Program-made: the position numbers and the translations under genes
Shown: positions 60,752-64,000 of the stretch, piece after piece
How positions within the stretch are numbered: position 1 is the stretch's first letter
How the letters are laid out: every line of letters starts with the position of its first letter
Assembly (NCBI RefSeq): GCF_008831285.2
Contig: NC_045139.1
Coordinates: forward strand, 6,976,204-7,040,203
Direction: 5' to 3'
Length of the DNA stretch: 64,000 bases
DNA from: Nymphaea colorata
Lineage: Eukaryota > Streptophyta > Magnoliopsida > Nymphaeales > Nymphaeaceae
Notes under the pieces: generated by a model
What the model was told of the DNA's origin: nothing
Databases searched by the model: none
What the model saw: only the letters and a program-made list of their open reading frames with translations

Positions 60752-61192
60752 ATGATCAGCACCAAGAGGCTAGTAGAGATGGCCAAGAAATGGCAGAAGA
60801 TGGCAGCCAAAGGAAGGAAGAGAATCTCATCGGCTGCTGTTCAGAGGAGCAGCACAGGAAGAAAAGCATCGACAATCACAGAAAAAGGCCATGTTGCCGC
60901 CTATGCATCAGATGGCAAAAGGTACACGGTTCCCTTGGCTTGCCTCCATCGACCAATATTCAGAGAGTTACTGAATATGGCAGAAGAAGAGTATGGGCTG
61001 AACATTAATGGTGCAATTACACTTCCCTTTGATTCGGCAGTCGTCGACTACATCATGTTGCTTCTGCAGAGAAACATGTGCAGACAGACAGAGAGTGCAC
61101 TGTTGGCATCTTTAAGCGGCAGTAGATGCTCATCATCTTCAGTATTGCCCCAAGGCCAACTTTGCCAATTTTTAATCCTCGAAGGATTTTAA
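60752..61192 (+). CDS. SAUR auxin-responsive protein (array copy D)
   Basis: Single exon, 146 residues, starting MISTKRLVEMAKKWQKMAA. The core is complete (KGHVAAYASDGKRYTVPLACL, LLNMAEEEYGLNINGAITLPFDS, DYIMLLLQRNM). Notable changes from copies A and C are HV for HF at the start of the core, PF for PC in the CDS motif, and a divergent end (PQGQLCQFLILEGF). It is the most diverged of the intact array members, consistent with an older duplication. The family role is as for the other SAURs. The 3' UTR has TGTACATA at 61235 and a near match (TGTAAACA) just before it. Confidence 0.94.
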   Translation: MISTKRLVEMAKKWQKMAAKGRKRISSAAVQRSSTGRKASTITEKGHVAAYASDGKRYTVPLACLHRPIFRELLNMAEEEYGLNINGAITLPFDSAVVDYIMLLLQRNMCRQTESALLASLSGSRCSSSSVLPQGQLCQFLILEGF

Positions 61193-61234
61193 CTCAAACA
61201 TCGAAGTACTGTCACATTTATATGTAAACATACT

Positions 61235-61242
61235 TGTACATA
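61235..61242 (+). promoter_or_regulatory. Putative Pumilio (PUF) binding element in SAUR copy D 3' UTR
   Basis: TGTACATA, 43 nt after the stop, followed by GAAAAAATTTTGAATGA. A near match, TGTAAACA, starts at 61223. Confidence 0.5.
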
Positions 61243-63599
61243 GAAAAAATTTTGAATGAGAGTAATTTTGGTGCATCTGTTTGTTTATTTACGCTGTCGT
61301 TTGAAAATAAACGATGCAAATGGAGGTTTTGTCATCAACTTTTGCAGATAACATCAAGCAGAGAAAAACTGACGTGCCTCCTACACATTACTATGTAGCA
61401 ATTAAATGAATCAAAAGCTTACCGGTTAGTTGTAAATTTCTCAAAAGTACACTCAACAAATCCACTGTCCTTAGAATCTCTGTTCTTGGTTAAATAATTT
61501 CAATTGATTGTGATTAGCTATATAAGAATGCATCATGTTAGTGCATGCATCCTTCGTTTGAAAACTTTGTCCCAGATCTCTGAAAAGCACAGGGTTTTCC
61601 CCAAGGTTATGATTGTTTTTGTTTTTCTTTACCAAGTGAACTAAATTTTTTTTTCATCTTGTCCAAGAAGAAAGAGACACCCCGCATGGCCATTACAATT
61701 TACACCTTAGTGCCCATGAGCAACTTGCAGAGTAGTACCATTGATAATATGACAAATACAATTCACCGGCGACCGAGGCCACCTAATAGCAGAATTACTG
61801 AACAGGCCTGTTGTCAAGATCGTGTAAATGTTTTCGTGTTTTTATTTTTAGGAGGGGAATTTGCTTATGACTAAATTACAGAGCTTCTCTTAGACTACAC
61901 CGTTTTCTTGACATTTGTACAAGGCAACAGTACAGCAAGAACAGAGACTCTTGGATGGTAAATTTATCGATTTTACTTTTCAGAAATTTACAAAGAATTG
62001 GTTGTTCTTGATTCACTTACAAAGAACTGCTTATTGTTTGAAAAATTATATACAACCATATCAGTTGATGAACGAATTTACAAGTGCATGTTTTGATCAT
62101 GAATGAAAAAGTTAAAAAATGGTGAAAAAGACAATGTTATACCCCTACAAAAATACAACAAAAGGTCTTTATAATTTCCGCTTTTTTAATCAGTTTTTTC
62201 GCCCTTGCTTTCCGGTGTGCTTGCAAGGATAGACAGAGAGTACGTACCTAAGAGATATGAAATTGCTGAGAAGTTTACCGAAAAAAATGTGATTTGTGAA
62301 ACTTTTAACAATTTATTTTTTTATTAAGGGTAAAACAATCTTTTGAAGTATATTTAATATCTTTCATTAATTAAGCGTGTGTTTGTGAATTATTTTGTAA
62401 ATTTGGCAGTTATTCTTAATTTCTCTATTATAATTATGTCTAAAGTTGAACAATCATCCGTGAGATTCTCTTCTGTTTTGCTTTCCTTGTCAATTATTTT
62501 CACCAAGTTCTCAATCTCAAGGACAACTATACATAAAAACAAAAAGTTGTTCCAGCTTTAAGACGTGTTTGAAAGGATATCGGACAAAAATGTCTGCATT
62601 TTTGGAAGTGGGTTGACAAAATTTTTGGAGTCGGTTGTCAAGAAAAACAAGAAATTGGAGTGGCGCAATTAAAATGCTAAAAACTGGTCAGACAAATAAA
62701 ACGCACAAAGAAGAGTTCTTTTGAAAAAAAAAAAGAAAAAACGAAAAAAAATACCTTCCCGATTTTACGCGTTTTTCCTTTTTCTCATTTGTTCATATTG
62801 TTCACTCTTTTTGTGTTTTTTGCACTTTAAAGTTACTATATTTTTATTTTCATAATTTTTGCATTTTATTTTTAAGATTTTGGCTACCTTTGTTAATTTT
62901 CGCTGAAAGAATAAAGATTAAAAGATTAGTTGTTTTAAAAGTTGCCAAAATGTTGTCTTTTTTCTCATACAAAACCATGCCAATTAAATATTGTGGCCAT
63001 GTTTCTAAGTGACATCAAATGATGTCAATGTTACCAAACCAACAAGAAGAAATGGCTTCCGATGTTAAATATCGGTGGGCACTTTAGCGTTGCAAATGGG
63101 TTGAGAACTGGATGGTTTGCCACTTCCGTTGTATTAAATCTGAATCTGAGTTCTCTCCTTACGTATTTACTTAATTCGTATCCAACTTCCAAATTACAGC
63201 ATAAGAGTAAGGCACATAAAATACTCGCATCTTCGTATCGGGCAACACATGATCAACCACAATACTGATCGATCTCAAAATACTAAGCTCCCTTGATGAA
63301 ATCTCATAGTCGCCTAGCTCAGCACAGATGGATCGAAGCATTAAGTTCAGAAATATTATAATCAAAATAGCCCATGTCTGCAACTTCTACCAAGCTGCCT
63401 CCTGTGAGCATCTCCATCGCTCCATGTGAGATTCTTCATCATCCTGTTGCAACAATCTTCTGCCATCTTCATTTGGATTAATCATTTTAAACGACAGTTA
63501 CAACAAAGTTGACGTTAAGCTATAATCCCAAAAATCCAATAAAATTATTGTGATAAAGTTGATCGGTAGGAAATATGGATCCCTGTAGCTTGATGATGA

Positions 63600-63602
<3 letters not shown>
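61243..63602. other. Intergenic DNA
   Basis: No gene was recognised. The segment at 62560-62900 is very rich in A/T runs with ACGCGTTTTT-type words similar in texture to 14650-14780 and 31000-31100, perhaps remnants of one repeat family. Confidence 0.4.

Positions 63603-63650
<48 letters not shown>
63603..63650. repeat. (AT)24 microsatellite
   Basis: Uninterrupted AT dinucleotide run directly before the fourth array-flank copy. Confidence 0.95.
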
Positions 63651-63653
<3 letters not shown>

Positions 63654-63654
63654 G

Positions 63655-63800
63655 CACAAGTTTTTTGGGGGCGGCATTGGACTTATTGAGTTGAAATTGT
63701 AAGGATTTGGCTCAGATCAAGGTCCCGTAACCAAAGATTCTTCACTGCAACCTCAGATGTTGGCATTGATGGCCAATTCTCTTGAATGGTCCTGGAGAAT
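63655..63800 (+). repeat. Duplicated SAUR-array flank, copy 4 (partial)
   Basis: TTATTGAGTTGAAATTGTAAGGATTTGG, CAAGGTCC, AAAGATTCTTCACTGCAA and CTCAGATGTTGGCATTGATG match in order the later half of the flank at about 53320-53410 and 57155-57320. Confidence 0.6.
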
Positions 63801-63863
63801 CGGCAGACTATCCAGATTTCTGTCACTCTAAAGAATTTCTATGGGGAGCTGGTTTTCTCTCCA

Positions 63864-63876
63864 TCTCTCTCTCTCT

Positions 63877-63907
<31 letters not shown>

Positions 63908-63908
63908 C
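63864..63908. repeat. (CT)n microsatellite with CCCTC interruptions
   Basis: CT-rich simple repeat near the right edge. Confidence 0.9.
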
Positions 63909-64000
63909 CGTTAATCAATTGTCTTCTTTGTCAGCCTTAAGGATACTCATTGTTGAGCAGTACATTTGCTAGTACTGACAGTAGTAAAATTCTGTACAAT

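Noticed and set aside
1-64000. CRISPR arrays, bacterial operons, tRNA or rRNA genes
   Set aside because: The direct repeats seen are microsatellites or gene/flank duplications without regular spacers. No tRNA cloverleaf or rRNA segment was recognised by eye, though a tRNA scan was not possible.

Overview
This window is nuclear DNA of a flowering plant. The evidence is the intron-rich genes (COG8 with 12 coding exons, a cystinosin-type PQ-loop gene with 8, an AIRP2-type RING E3 gene with 5), a plant L1-type LINE whose ORF1 starts with a DUF4283-like domain and whose ORF2 ends in a zf-RVT domain, and a tandem cluster of SAUR auxin-response genes. AT, GA and CT microsatellites and degenerate interspersed repeats fill the gaps. 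The species cannot be told from the sequence alone.

Layout. 1-6.4 kb: gene-poor, with two oppositely oriented copies of a TCGAG-rich repeat (1640-2078 and 2938-3075). 6403-12387 (- strand): an almost complete but dead LINE bounded by a 15-bp target-site duplication. 13541-21483 (+): COG8, 573 codons, probably intact, with one GC-AG intron, a 274-bp MITE in intron 7 and a tandem duplication in intron 6. 23322-27373 (-): cystinosin homologue, 257 codons, intact. 27.4-37 kb: intergenic, rich in microsatellites and old repeats. 37598-40079 (+): RING E3 ligase of the AIRP2 type, 247 codons, intact. 40-45 kb: intergenic, with one unassigned 82-codon reading frame. 45-64 kb: SAUR region.

The SAUR region holds one single-exon SAUR on the - strand (45103-45507), a decayed pair on the - strand (47.68-48.33 kb), and a + strand array. 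The array comprises three intact genes (51847, 57884, 60752), one copy spoiled by a single in-frame stop (55895), and two strongly decayed copies (50107, 54149). Promoter blocks and downstream flanks were duplicated with the genes. A flank copy at 63.66-63.8 kb suggests the array continues past the right edge.

The three single-copy genes have housekeeping or signalling roles (Golgi tethering, vacuolar cystine export, ubiquitin ligation) and no evident functional link to each other. The SAURs are a locally amplified family. The most interesting observation is that all three intact array SAURs carry the exact 8-nt Pumilio (PUF) consensus TGTANATA 32-43 nt after the stop codon, inside a conserved 3'-UTR block, while the nonsense copy has lost it by one base. 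All gene models were made by hand from reading frames, splice consensus and remembered family sequences. No alignment or search was run.
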